Notes: generated by a model from the sequence alone, not told the origin. A stretch of 64,000 nt of DNA from Dactylorhiza incarnata (GCA_033032865.1 JAWHQI010000024.1:2108001-2172000); one strand, 5' to 3'. Positions 44,600-56,329 are shown, numbered from the stretch's first letter. Numbers and translations: made by a program.

Positions 44600-45480
44600 C
44601 ATGGAGAAAGGTCCACCTCGCCGAGGGCCCCATAGACATGTGGTAGCCCAGACAAAGTCTGGTTTAGGACCTCGACCCTGCATTCAGCTCACTCAAAGTT
44701 CCACCCCGCTAGGGGCCCCATAGATATGCGGCAGCTAGGAGTGTGTCAATCCAAAGTCTGTTCTGGGACTGTGACACTACATTCAACTCGCTTAAGGATC
44801 CATATAGCCAGGGGCCTCACAATATGTGGAAGTTAGGAGTGTGTCGATCCAAGGTCGAGTTTGGGACCATGATCCTGCATTTACTCGCTCAAAGATCCAC
44901 CCGCTAGAGACCCCGCAGACATGTGACACCCAGGAGTATGTCAATCCAAAATTCAGTTTGGGGTCGTGACCTTACATTCATCTAGCTCAAAGATCCACCT
45001 CGCCAGGGGCCCCGCGGGCATACGTCAGTCAACATTGTGTCAATCCAAAGTCTAATATGTGACAAGAACCCTGCATTCTGCTCGCTCAAAGATCCACCTT
45101 GCCAGGGGCCCCGCGGACATGCATTAGTCGGGAGTGTGTCGATCTAAGGTCTGGTCTGGGACCGCGACCCTGCATTCAACTCCCTCAAAGGTCCATCTTG
45201 CTAGGGACCCTATATACATGTGGCATGCGAGAGTGTGTCAATCCAAGGTTTAGCCTGGGACCGCGACCATGCATTTAGCTCATGCAAAGATCTCACCAGG
45301 GGCCCTGCAAACATGCGGCAACTGGGAGTGTGTTGATCCAAAATTTGGTTTGGTACTGCAACCCTACATTCAACTCGCTCAAAGATCTACCTCGCCAGGG
45401 GCCCCACGGACATGCGATAGCTAGGAGTGCATCGATCTAATGTCATCTGGACTATGACCCTACATCCAGCTCGTCGAGTC
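44600..45480 (+). repeat. G1: tandem array of about nine 97-bp units
   Basis: Diverged units each contain GATCCACCTCGCCAGGGGCC or a variant, followed by CATGCGG, GTGTGTCGATCC, GGGACCGCGACCCTGCATTC and CTCGCTCAAA. Unit starts are near 44611, 44700, 44798, 44893, 44992, 45090, 45189, 45289 and 45384. The array lies between the integrase end and the 3' LTR. Tandem repeats in the 3' untranslated region are known for Tat/Ogre-type gypsy elements. Confidence 0.9.
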
Positions 45481-46020
45481 CTGTGTCTTGAACTATATTT
45501 TCGACCTCATTCTGAACACGAAAAAATGGGGATTGTGTACCACCGTACTCGGTGAGGGCAATCATCGCCACAGAGGAAAGGATAACATAACCAAATACGA
45601 CCCTACGAATTTCCTGTCTAACTCACTAGGGGATTGCGCCCAACTCGATGAGGCCATTCCTTGTAGTTTATGGGAGAAGGAAATCAACTCGCGACAACTC
45701 ACCAATCATCTGGTCAAGCACGCACATAGTCGGGGGTTTGATCATTATCGCCCGACCCCCTAGTATTAGTTTCCTATAAATACAACTCTTCGTCAAGGGG
45801 AAGGGGCAGTTCCAGACAGTGTCATCGACCTACAAAGGACCTTGGCCAGAACCTGCGAGCTCGCCAGTGCATCCAGCTCGTCTTCCTCTCCCCCTTAACC
45901 CATCACAACATTTAGTTTGGGAGGGGGAGTTCCTATAAACTCTTGGTGTGAGGCGGGACCTCCAAGCTGTCGTTATTCACATTATTATGTGACATTCCTC
46001 GTCCATGACTTCTACTCTAT
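45481..46020 (+). repeat. G1: probable 3' LTR start
   Basis: A purine tract GAAAAAATGGGGATTG (about 45518) followed by TGTGTACC (about 45534) could be the PPT/LTR junction. CCTATAAATAC (about 45773) is a good TATA box. The 5' LTR is outside the window, so neither end can be confirmed by comparison. The 91-codon open frame at 45488-45763 shows no domain. Confidence 0.4.
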
Positions 46021-46599
46021 AGGTCAGTAATATCTGCCAATACCTAAATCTATACTTTGAGGATGCATTCCCGGCTTCAACATATTGAACATAGCAAGTT
46101 GATAGTTGAAGTAGTAGCAGTGGATATAATAGCGCAGTGTGTTGGATTGACTATCAGTCTGGCATCATTACCCATGAAGATGCACATGCGCCTGCTATTG
46201 GTGACAAGGCTGTTGGAGGAGGTGTGGTTGGTGTTAGAGATCGATAGTAATAGTATTCCATGGGTTTTAGTTCACCCACTGACTTAGAGAATTAGTTGGG
46301 AAGGCTTAAATGTGAGCCCCCTCATAAAATTAGGAGAGCCTTATTCTCAAGGTTTCACATTCTAAGGAGTGAGTCACTTCAAGAAAGTGGGACTCGTCCC
46401 TCACTCCACGTCTTGTAAGACTATCACATCAATCCAAATATATATCATTAGTCGAAGGGTGGTAAAAAATATTCTAATAATAAAAGTAAAATAGGATTCT
46501 TGCACCGTATATCAATCTCGTTCACGCTCACTTCTGTAAGTGGTGTCACCATTTTTTTGGTTATACCGAAACTACCTCCGCCAAGTATCTTAATTATGT
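46021..46599. other. Unassigned sequence
   Basis: No element end, coding domain or repeat recognised. It may include the rest of the G1 LTR and the flank G1 was inserted into. Confidence 0.4.
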
Positions 46600-47349
46600 C
46601 TTATGCCTTCGTTTTTTTCCGCTCTCGTTGTTGAAGATGTGTTTCTCCGGCGAAGGCATGCGGAACAATCGCTAGAAGATCTGGAGAGGGGCCAGTTCAC
46701 GTTCAACATCACCGGCGAGCTGCGTTCCCCACAACGGATTTTGGGAAAGTGCTCAATGATTTCAAACTTCAGTCCCATCCGAATGGAGTTCTGACTTAGG
46801 GTTCGGTTTACAGATGCGGATACCCATAGAAAGGCCGCTAGAATATCTGAAGAGGTGTGGGTTCACATTCAATAATGCCAACGAGGTCTTCTGCGACCCC
46901 ACAATAGATTTTGGGAAAGCCCTCCAGGATTCCAAACTTTAGGGACCGTTTGGCACGTCGGTGGAGCTCTTGTACGGGAGCAACCGCCACAGCACTGCGG
47001 AAAAAACAAACGGTGAACGAGCTCCGGATGCGTTTGCTCCCGCTAGCAGCTGCAAAATGCGGTGAAATGCTCCGTCTCCAACCCGGCCTCCCCACCTCCG
47101 GTCGCAACCCGAGGTCGTTCTCTACCTCGCCGGAGCGCCGCCACCGCCCTAAATGGACCCTTAGTCTCTTCCGCTTGGATTTCTGGATTTGGTTCGGTTT
47201 ACAGAGGTAGATAAATATTCATAGAAACTGAAATCAAACTAGGAAGACAGGAAATTGGAGAAATCTTTGAATTCAGGAGAATCGAAGAGAAATTCGAGGC
47301 TCTATTTTCACAACAAATCGATAAATTTAAGCATAAACAGTGAGTATGA
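46600..47349 (+). other. Duplicated module of unknown origin, with MITE
   Basis: Two diverged copies, about 46650-46795 and 46808-46940, share a reading of F-T-F-N then D-F-G-K-x-L and end in similar K-L. A third partial copy of the flanking GGTTCGGTTTACAGA starts near 47193. The second copy is open from ATG 46814 to TAG 46940 (42 codons); the first needs a frame change. I do not recognise the protein. It could be a host gene fragment with duplicated exons or unrelated repeat DNA. G2 cuts it at 47349. Confidence 0.4.
46942..47160. mobile_element. PIF/Harbinger-like (Tourist-type) MITE
   Basis: 219 bp with TTA on both sides (46939-46941 and 47161-47163). The terminal inverted repeat GGGACCGTTTGGC pairs with the right end reversed, GGGTCCATTTAGG. 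TTA target and GGG-start ends are typical of plant PIF/Harbinger MITEs. Ends are moderately diverged. Confidence 0.72.
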
Positions 47350-49350
47350 TGTAACGCCTCAATTTCAAAAGAAAATGAGTTTGGGGTGCGAATAGGAGTT
47401 GGGGTGCGGATAGTGGAGTGGTCTGCGAATAGACTTGGGCTAGGGTTTTATTAAAACCCCAAATCCCCCCCCCCCTCCCTCTAAAACCTAAACAACCGAC
47501 CCCCCTCTCTTTCTCTCGCTCTCGTTTGCGTGAAGCAGCCGCACGCATCCTCCTTCCCCGATCTCCCACGCCCTGGAGCAAGGAGGAGCATCCCCCTTCT
47601 TCCTCTCCCCTCTCCCCGTCGGCCTAGGGCAAGGAGGGCCCATCCCCTTCTTCCTCTTTCCCGTCGCCGCCTAGGGCAAGGAGAGCCCCGATCTCTCCCT
47701 CTCTCGACCTCCTCTCAGTGAAGGAAGAAGATCGAGCCCCTCTTCCCCGACCTTCTCTCTCGGTCGGCTAGGGCTGCCGCAAGGGGGAAAAAACCGAGCT
47801 CTCTCTCTCTTTTCTCGGAGCAGTCGAGCCTCTCTAGGGCTTGGTGAGGGATCGCGGCAAAGAAGTCGATTTGGAGCTCGATTCGGCGAAGTGCGAGGAA
47901 GATCTCACGTGCTCCATGGTTCAGAAACGACGTCTAAGGGTAACGATTCTCTTTACCCTCATTTGGACATGTTCTAGTCCGTTCCGTGCATCGTTGAGGC
48001 CCCTACCCAAAAGGGTGAGGTCGTGGCCTCTGACGGGTCGATTTGTGTTATCCCCGTCAAATCTTGCATTCATGTAGAGTCCATGCGGGAAATGGACGTA
48101 GGCGCGCTATGTGAAGCCCATCCGAGACGGTTCGTCCGGATTGGTGATGCTTTTTGATATTGTGTGTGCCGGGGGAAAACTCCGTGTTGATATCCTGTTT
48201 CGTAGGACTAGAGGGTGCTACTGCATGCGCAGCAACGCCTGGGGGTGTGCCCCGGGAAGCACCCGATGTTAGAAGCGGAAAAGGAGTTCTGTTTACTGTC
48301 GTTGGCGATATTGAATATCGCCAGGCGGCAGCTCCCAGACTTGGTTCTGGTGATTTTGTTGTGCCCACCTGTTGAGAGGACCTGAGGCCTGTGTGCCCGA
48401 CCTGTGAGGGTGTCCTGGTGGGATGACTTAGCGGCCCGTACGGTTGGCTAATTTAGAATACCTGGGCTGAGGGGACGCCATACCCGCTCTTCATGTTGTA
48501 CAACGAGAGCTGTGAACAACGGGCATTTGGCGAACCTGAAACCGCACCATTGCAGCACCTGACTAGTAAGGCTCGTACAGCACGTCGGGAGGCAATGGGA
48601 AAGAGTCTTCGGACTACGGATTGTTCACAATTAAAGTACGGGAGCGCCCTGGTATTCGGGCCACCGACTTTAGCCTCGAAGGGCAAAGCCATCAAGAGTG
48701 GATGGTGGTGGAAGGCGGAGTACACCAAAGAGTGCCTGAGAGCACGGGACGTGGGGGCCATTCCCACGTTTGTGATGTTGCATATGTATGAACCGCTGTG
48801 GACTTTGCTAGTCGCACTCTTATATATATATACTGCTGAGACTGTTTTGCAGGGATGGTTAGAACTGCCACCCCCTCGAAGGGGTGGGGTCGTTATAATT
48901 TGGTCAGGTTTAGCTGACCGTTGCCCTGTTTTGCCACCGTTTTTGGTGGGCTTGTTGTACAGGTGCTGGACCGAGCGGGAACATAGCGGGCTCTTAGCGG
49001 GCTGAAGCCCTTATGATGCTGCGGCCCTTGAAGGCCTTTTGATGTCTTTTGCTTTTCATGTATGGCCGGCCTGCGCGCCGATGTTGGTAAACTTTAAGGT
49101 CGCCGTGCCTCTTTTGTTGTGTAAAACCTTTTATTCCTATTATTATAAGTGGACATACCCGGGTACGGGTTTTGGGGTTTATCCGGTCTCTCTCTCTTTT
49201 GCTTCCGCATAGAATGCTCTGAGTTAGGTTCGTTGTTTAGTGTCATTTGGTATTTCAATTAAGTGACGTTCTCGTTTGTTTGGTAGTATATGGCGTGGGG
49301 CCCCGGCCGGACCTTCTGTCATATGCTTCTTAACGGATGGGGGTGTTACA
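47350..49350 (+). repeat. G2 5' LTR
   Basis: CT-rich leader (47460-47760), then a GC-rich body. TATATATATA at 48821-48830 is a likely TATA box. Compared with the 3' LTR it lacks a segment of about 58 bp near 47570 and has a longer poly-C run (47466-47477). Confidence 0.95.
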
Positions 49351-49351
49351 A

Positions 49352-49366
49352 ATTGGTATCAGCTTC
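49352..49366 (+). other. G2 primer-binding site (Met-type)
   Basis: ATTGGTATCAGCTTC starts two bases after the LTR. TGGTATCAG agrees with the initiator-Met site used by Tekay/Del elements. Confidence 0.75.
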
Positions 49367-49630
49367 TAAGGTTTCCGTATCCTTCTAAGGAATTCGTGGA
49401 CGAATTCTTTTAATGGGTGGTGAGCACGTGTGTGCACTACCGTCGAGACATAAAATAAACCCAAAAATGTCCACTTAGGAATAAAATGTAACAACAAACC
49501 AACAATTATTGCATGATTTTGGAACCTGAGTGTTCCTTTTGTTGTTAGTTGCGACTGTGTTGTCGCCTAACTGTGTGTTGCACTTGTGTAGGGCACTCAA
49601 AGTGCAACGGGACCGTCGTGTTCCCGTGAC

Positions 49631-50707
49631 TTGGCAGAGAGTAGTGGGTTTGCTGAGGCTCCTACACCTCCGTCTGCTGAGATGGTTTGGCTAGTTACAG
49701 AAGCCGTTCTAGCTGCGTTGAATGGCCAGCCTGGAAGGCAAGGTCAACCGCTGGTGCAGGAAGTGGCCCCAGAGCCACTAAGAGCAGAGCAGGTCCCCGC
49801 GAGGCGTGCTGCTGACCAGCAACTGAAGCACTTCCTGGGATTTCGACCTCCTCCGTTTACCGGGGTTGAATCCCCAGCTGAGGTCGAGGACTGGCTGTCG
49901 CATGTGGAGCGAATTCTGACAGCGACACAGTCGGATGAAGCGCATAAAGTGACCTTGGCTACTTTCTTATTGGAAAAGGAAGCCAGGCGGTGGTGGGATG
50001 AGGTAGAGAAGCGCCAGTTTGCAGGAAGGCGACTGGTTGATGTGCCGATGGAAGAGTTCTCGAGAATCTTCCTGGCAAGGTATGTGCCTCCGTCGCAGCA
50101 GATCGCGATGGAGAACCAGTTTCTGGCTCTGACGCAGGGTGATTGACTGGTTGACGACTACCTGTATGAGTTCACCCGCCTCGGGCATTATGCTGGGACT
50201 TCTTTCGATGATGAGGGGAGAAGGGTGAACAGGTTCTACGGTGGCTTGCGTAGTGAGTTGCGGTACCTTCTGACAGGGCCGTTGATGCAGGGTTTCACGA
50301 CCCTCGTTGGTTTAGCCCGAGCGCTTGAGCAGGACATGCTCAGGGAGAAGGGCAAGGTGGTTATGTTTGAGACAGTGCCGGAGGGCAAGGCGCCGAGTGC
50401 GGTGAAGTTGCGGAAGTTGAATCGCTGGAAGAAGGCTCGATTATCTGGGCCAGCTCCCTCTGCTTCGGGCGCATCGTTTGGACGTGGCCCTCTTACTTGT
50501 TTTACTTGTGGCAAGCCTGGCCATTTCTCTCGGGATTGCCGCAGTGGGCTTCCAAGGTCAGAGAAGAAGACTGGGCCACCTTATTCTGAGAAGGGGAAGG
50601 CGGCTGAGTCCACTGCCTCCCGTATGGCTCCCCCGCAGCCCAGAGTCTTCAATCTTGGTCAGCAGGAGGCTATTAAAGCCAAGGACGTCGTGACAGGTAT
50701 AATTTAA
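49631..50707 (+). pseudogene. G2 gag
   Basis: One frame of 358 codons with a single TGA at 50144-50146. The first codon of the expected M-A-E-S-S is TTG, so the start has probably mutated. Capsid motif W-L-x-H-V-E-R-I and R-R-W-W-D-E lie at about residues 88-125. Nucleocapsid knuckle C-F-T-C-G-K-P-G-H-F-S-R-D-C is at 50498-50539. It assembles the particle and packages RNA. Ends at TAA just before the protease in another frame. Confidence 0.88.
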
Positions 50708-50747
50708 GATACAGTCCTTACTGTTTTATATACCTATTTTAGTATTC

Positions 50748-51322
50748 ATGCTAACCCTGTTTAGCGGCATAGGCTTTGTAAATGTTTTAGGCGTTCCAGC
50801 GAGAGCGCTTTTCGATACTGGAGCTTCGCACTCCTTATCGTCGGACTTTGTCCAACGTATTGGTGCGCCGTCGATTGCTTCTGCAGATAGACTGGAGGTC
50901 CTACTGCCGAATGGATACTCGATGTGTGTAGAGAGGAGTTGCCGCGTGAAGGTTCTAGTTGGAAGTCAGGAGTATGACCTGAAAGCATCGTTACTCCCCC
51001 TGGTTGAGTTCGATGTAATATTTGGCATGGACTGGCTGTCGGAACAGCGTGCATGCATCGATTGCACCACCAAGGAGGTGAGGTTTGGGCAGTGTGCCGA
51101 TCGTGAGACGGTCTTTGCGGGCATGCGTGGATCGAGCAAGATGCTGATGTCTGCTCTCCAGGTGTCCAAGGCAGTGCGACAGGGAGCAGAGTTATTCTTT
51201 GCTCTAGTAGAGGCTCCAACGCCGAGGCCCAGCCTAGCGGATGTTCCGGTAGTTTCAGAGTTCCCCGATGTGTTCCCGAGCGATCTCCCCGGTGCTCCAC
51301 CGCAGCGGGAGATAGATTTGAG
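50748..51322 (+). pseudogene. G2 protease
   Basis: Retropepsin with F-D-T-G-A-S-H-S (D-T-G at 50814-50822) and, downstream, F-D-V-I-F-G-M-D-W-L. Its catalytic site is intact, but it is out of frame with gag upstream and with RT downstream (shift near 51310), so no polyprotein can form without frameshifting. Confidence 0.85.
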
Positions 51323-52640
51323 TTGGTGCCGGGCGCTAAGCCTGTGGCCCGCTCGCTGTATCGTATGGCTCCGAAGGAGTTGGCAGAGTTGAAGATGCAG
51401 TTGCAGGAGCTACTTGAGCAGGGCTACGTGCGTCCGAGTTCCTCACCTTGGAGTGCATCGGTCCTCTTTGTCAAAAAGAAGGACAGTAGCCTGCAGCTTT
51501 GCATTGATTATCGGGAGCTGAACAAGCTGACCGAGAAGAACAAGTATCCTCTTCCGAGGATAGATGACTTGTTCGACCAGCTCGTTGGTTCGACAGTATA
51601 CTCGAAGCTGGACTTGAAGTCCGGCTATTATCAGGTGCGGATCAGGGAGTGCGACATCCCGAAGACTGCCTTCAGTACAAGGTACGGGCAGTATGAGTTC
51701 ACTGTGATGCCGTTTGGGCTGTCTAATGCGCCTTCGTTGTTTATGGACTTGATGCACCGGACTTTCCGAGAGTACCTCGACCGGTTTGTGGTCGTCTTCC
51801 TTGACGACATACTGGTCTACTCTCAGTCCGAGGAGGAGCACGGTGAGCACCTGCGAGTAGTCTTAGAGGTTCTGAGGAGGAACCAGTTGTATGGCAAGTT
51901 CTCGAAGTGCGAGTTCTGGCTACCTTCCGTGGCGTTCTTAGGCCATGTGGTTAGTGGAGCGGGTGTGGCGGTAGATCCGGTGAAGGTTGCGGCCATCAGG
52001 GAGTGGCCTGTTCTTTCTACTGTAGCGGAGGTTCGTAGCTTTCTCGGGCTGGCCGGCTATTACAGGCGCTTCGTGGAGAACTTCTCACAGATCGCGTTGC
52101 CTCTTACGACGCTGACATGGAAAGACCAGAAGTTTATTTGGACGCCCGCGTGTGCGCAGGCTTTCGAGGAGTTGAAGCGGCGGCATACCTTGGCTCCGAT
52201 CTTATGTTTGCCTTGCGGCACAGAGGGCTACGAGATCTACACCGACGCTTCTGGGAGCGGCCTTGGCTGTGTTCTGCAGCAGCATGGCAAGGTGATAGCG
52301 TACGGCTCTCGCCAGCTGAAGGTGCACGAGCGGAACTATCCGGTCCACGACTTGGAGTTGGCGGCCGTGATATTTGCCCTGAAGCTCTGGTGGCATTATG
52401 TGTATGGCCTGAAGATCGACATCTTCACGGACCATAAGTGCCTGAAGTACCTTCTGACGCAGAAAGGGCTGAATATGCGGCAGCAGAGGTGGATGGAGTT
52501 CCTTGGGGACTACACCTTCGAGATCCACTACACTCCCGGGAAGGGAAATGTTGTCGCAGATGCACTCAGTCGTAGGGCTTCAACGCAGGCCAACTGGATT
52601 CAGATGCATGAAGAGCACCTGATACGTGACCTGGAGGCCT
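51323..52640 (+). pseudogene. G2 reverse transcriptase and RNase H
   Basis: Part of a 614-codon open frame (51323-53167). RT motifs: F-V-K-K-K-D and I-D-Y-R-E-L-N-K (about 51465-51530), P-L-P-R-I-D, L-D-L-K-S-G-Y, [12 protein letters not shown], and catalytic F-L-D-D at 51797-51808. RNase H follows with [10 protein letters not shown] (about 52237) and D-H-K-C-L-K-Y (about 52430). No stop is seen in this segment, making it the best kept enzyme in the window. Confidence 0.93.
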
Positions 52641-54020
52641 TGGGTATTTCTTGCGTGGAGAAGAGGAGCAGTGCCGGTGCCTGTTTGAGTTGGACTGAGG
52701 TGCAGTACGACCTCGCAGATAGAGTCCGCCAGGCTTTAGAACTCGATCTGAGTTTAAAGCGCTACGCGGAGGAGGATGGTACTAGGCCGGATGCCCAGTT
52801 TCAGATGCTTGACGGGTTGCTGTGGAGAGGCGACCGTTTCTGCGTCCCCAAGGTGGGTGAGCTGCGCGATGAGTTGATGTACGAGGCGCATCGTACCAGG
52901 TATTCAGTCCACCCAGGGAGCACAAAGATGTACATGGACATGAAGAGACTGTTCTGGTGGCCAGGCATGAAGAAGGACATATCCCTCTACGTGTCAAAAT
53001 GTCAAACGTGCGCGCTAGTGAAGGCCGAGTGCCAACGGCCAGGAGGTTTCTTGAAATCGTTGCCAATCCCGGAGTGGAAATTTGATGATATTTCCATGGA
53101 TTTTGTGCACGGTTTGCCAAAGTCACTGCAGAAAAATGACTCTATCTGGTTATCGTGGATCGGTTGACTAAAGTTGCACACTTTATCCCGAATCAGAAGA
53201 GCGATCCAGTGGAGAAGCTAGCAAAGATGTATGTGGAGAACATCGTTCGATTACACGGCGTCCCTCGCAGCATAGTTAGCGACCGTGATGGGTGGTTTAC
53301 GTCCGGTGATTGGAGGCATGTCCATCGGTTATTGGGCACAAAGCTCAAGTTTAGCACAGCCTTCCATCCGCAAACGGATGGGCTGACCGAAAGGACAAAT
53401 CGGACAATGGAGGATATGCTGCGAATGTGCGTTTTGGACTTCGGGCAGCGTTGGGAAGATCACCTTCATATGGTAGAGTTCGCCTACAACAACAGTTACC
53501 AGGCGAGTATCCAGATGGCCCCGTACGAGGCATTATACGGCAGGAAGTGTCATACTCCGTTAGCGTGGGCGGAGACCGGTGATACCAAGCTGCTGAAGCG
53601 CAAAGAGGTCGTTGAGGCGAATGAGTCGATACGGACCATTCGGGAGCGGTTGTTGACCGCCCAAGACCGACAGGCGAAGTATTACAACGCCAAACACCGG
53701 AACGTGGAATTCGCGGTTGGTGATTGGGTGTACTTGAAGATAAAGCCTTTCAAAGGAGTGTCGAGGATCAGACGCTTGAAGAAGCTGAGTCCGAGGTATG
53801 TAGGGCCATTCGAGATCACCGAGCGCATCGGCCAAGCAGCTTACCGAGTTGCCTTGTCGACGGAGCTGAGTGGGTTGCATGACATCTTCCATATCTCTGT
53901 GCTGAGGAAGGCGGTGCGAGAGCCCGATGCTGTGTTGGAGACCGTTAGTGTGCCGGTGGAGAGTAGCCTAACTACCAAGGTGACTCCGGTTTGTATTATT
54001 GGTGCGATATTCGGCAGTTG
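52641..54020 (+). pseudogene. G2 integrase
   Basis: HHCC zinc domain ([10 protein letters not shown]...C-Q-T-C, 52890-53015), core with S-M-D-F-V (about 53094), S-D-R-D-G-W-F (about 53278) and P-Q-T-D-G-L-T-E-R-T-N (about 53368), giving D-D-E. GPY/F-type end V-G-P-F-E-I near 53800. A frameshift at about 53160 separates the zinc domain from the core (the second frame starts at 53155). Inserts the cDNA into the chromosome. Confidence 0.9.
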
Positions 54021-54025
54021 CGGAG

Positions 54026-54140
54026 AAAGGCCATCAAGATGGTGAGAGTCCGTTGGGACAATTGTGGCCGCGAGGAGCTCTCTTGGGAGCCAGAAGAGAT
54101 CATGCGCGAGAAGTACCCTGACTTGTTTGCTCAGGTATGA
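54026..54140 (+). pseudogene. G2 chromodomain
   Basis: After another frameshift (about 54030) the reading K-M-V-R-V-R-W-D-N, E-E-L-S-W-E-P-E-E and M-R-E-K-Y-P-D-L-F ends at TGA 54138-54140. This is the type II chromodomain-like tail of Tekay/Del chromoviruses, which recognises modified histone tails. Confidence 0.8.
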
Positions 54141-54189
54141 CGAATTTCATTTCGTTGTTTGTGCTTTAAATTTCGGGACGAATTTCGTT

Positions 54190-54203
54190 AAGGGGGGAAG
54201 AAT
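54190..54203 (+). other. G2 polypurine tract
   Basis: AAGGGGGGAAGAAT directly before the 3' LTR; primes plus-strand DNA. Confidence 0.85.
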
Positions 54204-56258
54204 TGTAACGCCTCAATTTCAAAAGAAAATGAGTTTGGGGTGCGAATAGGAGTTGGGGTGCGGATAGTGGAGTGGTCTGCAAATAGACTTGGGCTAGGGT
54301 TTTATTAAAACCCCAAATCCCCCCTCCCTCTAAAACCTAAACACCCGACCCCCCTCTCTTTCTCTCGCTCTCGTTTGCGTGAAGCAGCCGCACGCATCCT
54401 CCTTCCCCGATCTCCCGCGCCCTCTCCCTCTCGTCGCCCAGGCAGCCCCCTCTCGATCCCTCTCTCCCGTCGCCGCCTGGAGCAAGGAGGAGCAGCCCCC
54501 TTCTTCCTCTCCCCTCTCCCCGTCGGCCTAGGGCAAGGAGGGCCCGTCCCCTTCTTCCTCTTTCCCGTCGCCGCCTAGGGCAAGGAGAGCCCCGATCTCT
54601 CCCTCTCTCGACCTCCTCTCAGTGAAGGAAGAAGATCGAGCCCCTCTTCCCCGACCTTCTCTCTCGGTCGGCTAGGGCTGCCGCAAGGGGGAAAAACCGA
54701 GCTCTCTCTCTCTTTTCTCGGAGCAGTCGAGCTTCTCTAGGGCTTGGTGAGGGATCGCGGCAAAGAAGTCAATTTGGAGCTCGATTCGGTGAAGTGCGAG
54801 GAAGATCTCACGTGCTTCATGGTTCAGAAACGATGTCTAAGGGTAACGATTCTCTTTACCCTCATTTGGACATGTTCTAGTCCGTTACGTGCATCGTTGA
54901 GGCCCTTACCCAAAAGGGTGAGGTCGTGGCCTCCAACGGGTCGATTTGTGTTATCCCCGTCAAATCTTGCATTCATGTAGAGTCCATGCGGGAAATGGAC
55001 GTAGGCGCGCTATGTGAAGCCCATCCGAGACGGTTCGTCCGGATTGGTGATGCTTTTTGATTTTGTGTGTGCCGGGGGAAAACTCCGTGTTGATATCCTG
55101 TTTCGTAGGACTAGAGGGTGCTACTGCATGCGCAGCAACGCCTGGGGGTGTGCCCCGGGAAGAACCCGATGTTAGAAGCGGAAAAGGAGTTCTGTTTACT
55201 GTCGTTGGCGATATTGAATATCGCCACGCGGCAGCTCCCAGACTTGGTTCTGGTGATTTTGTTGTGCCCACCTGTTGAGAGGACCTGAGGCCTGTGTGCC
55301 CGACCTGTGAGGGTGTCCTGGTGGATGACTTAGCGGCCCGTAGGGCCGGCTAATTTAGAATACCTGGGCTGAGGGGACTCCATACCCGCTCTTCGTGTTG
55401 TACAACGAGAGCTGTGAACAACGGGCATTTGGCGAACCTAAAACCGCACCATTGTAGCACCTGACTAGTAAGGCTCGTACAGCACGTCGGGAGGCAATGG
55501 GAAAGAGTCTTCGGACTACGGATTGTTCACAATTAAAGTACGGGAGCGCCCTGGTATTCGGGCCACCGACTTTAGCCTCGAAGGGCAAAGCCATCAAGAG
55601 TGGATGGTGGTGGAAGGCGGAGTACACCAAAGAGTGCCTGAGAGCACTGGACGTGGGGGCCATTCCCACGTTTGTGATGTTGCATATGTATGAACCGTTG
55701 TGGACTTTGCTAGTCGCACTCTTATATATATATATATATGTTGTTGAGACTGTTTTGCAGGGATGGTTAGAACTGCCACCCCCTCGAAGGGGTGGGGTCG
55801 TTATAATTTGGTCAGGTTTAGCTGACCGTTGCCCTGTTTTGCCACCGTTTTTGGTGGGCTTGTTGTACAGGTGCTGGACCGAGCGGGAACATAGCGGGCT
55901 CTTAGCGGGCTGAAGCCCTTGTGATGTTGCGGCCCTTGAAGGCCTTTTGATGTCTTTTGCTTTTCATGTATGGTCGGCCTGCGCGCCGATGTTGGTAAAC
56001 TGTAAGGCCGTCGTGCTTCTTTTGTTGTGTAAAACCTTTTATTCCTATTATTATAAGTGGACATACCCGGGTACGAGTTTTGGGGTTTATCCGGTCTCTC
56101 TCTCTTTTGCTTCTGCATAGAATGCTCTGAGTTAGGTTCGTTGTTTAGTGTCATTTGGTATTTCAATTAAGTGACGTTCCCGTTTGTTTGGTAGTATATG
56201 ACGTGGGGCTCCGGCCGGACCTTCTGTCATATGCTTCTTAACGGATGGGGGTGTTACA
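54204..56258 (+). repeat. G2 3' LTR
   Basis: Colinear with 47350-49350. It carries about 58 extra bases (about 54420-54477), rich in CTCTCCC and GTCGCC words, and a longer TA run at 55722-55738. Substitutions between the LTRs are sparse, so insertion is younger than B. Confidence 0.95.
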
Positions 56259-56329
56259 TATGTTGACTAGAATCAAAATAGCTAAACCGGAGATAGAAGA
56301 GAATCAGACAAAATCAATATACCCTCACA
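56259..56329. other. Flank between G2 and hAT-IV
   Basis: 71 bp that should be contiguous with the sequence left of 47350 before the G2 insertion. No feature recognised. Last 8 bp are the hAT-IV target duplication. Confidence 0.5.

Larger units (their letters stand above)
47350..56258 (+). mobile_element. G2: Ty3/gypsy chromovirus (Tekay/Del-like)
   Basis: 8,909 bp. LTRs 2,001 and 2,055 bp (TGTAACGCC...GGTGTTACA) are flanked by TATGA and TATGT, a 4/5 match. Gag with CCHC, protease, RT, RNase H, integrase and a C-terminal chromodomain are all recognisable and in gypsy order. Gag has one stop and pol at least three frameshifts. Codon composition is much more GC-rich than the copia elements. 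The chromodomain directs integration in this lineage. Confidence 0.95.

Noticed and set aside
45488..45763. 91-codon frame in the probable G1 LTR
   Set aside because: No recognised domain, and it lies just before a TATA box in likely U3. Kept only as part of the LTR feature.
48493..49005. 170-codon frame in the G2 5' LTR
   Set aside because: Only part of it is open in the 3' LTR (55497-55913) and it spans the likely TATA box. No domain. LTR composition explains it.
53351..53533. Antisense frames within G2 pol (also 51443-51850 and 52782-53126)
   Set aside because: Shadows of the GC-rich pol coding strand, which carries clear RT and integrase motifs.
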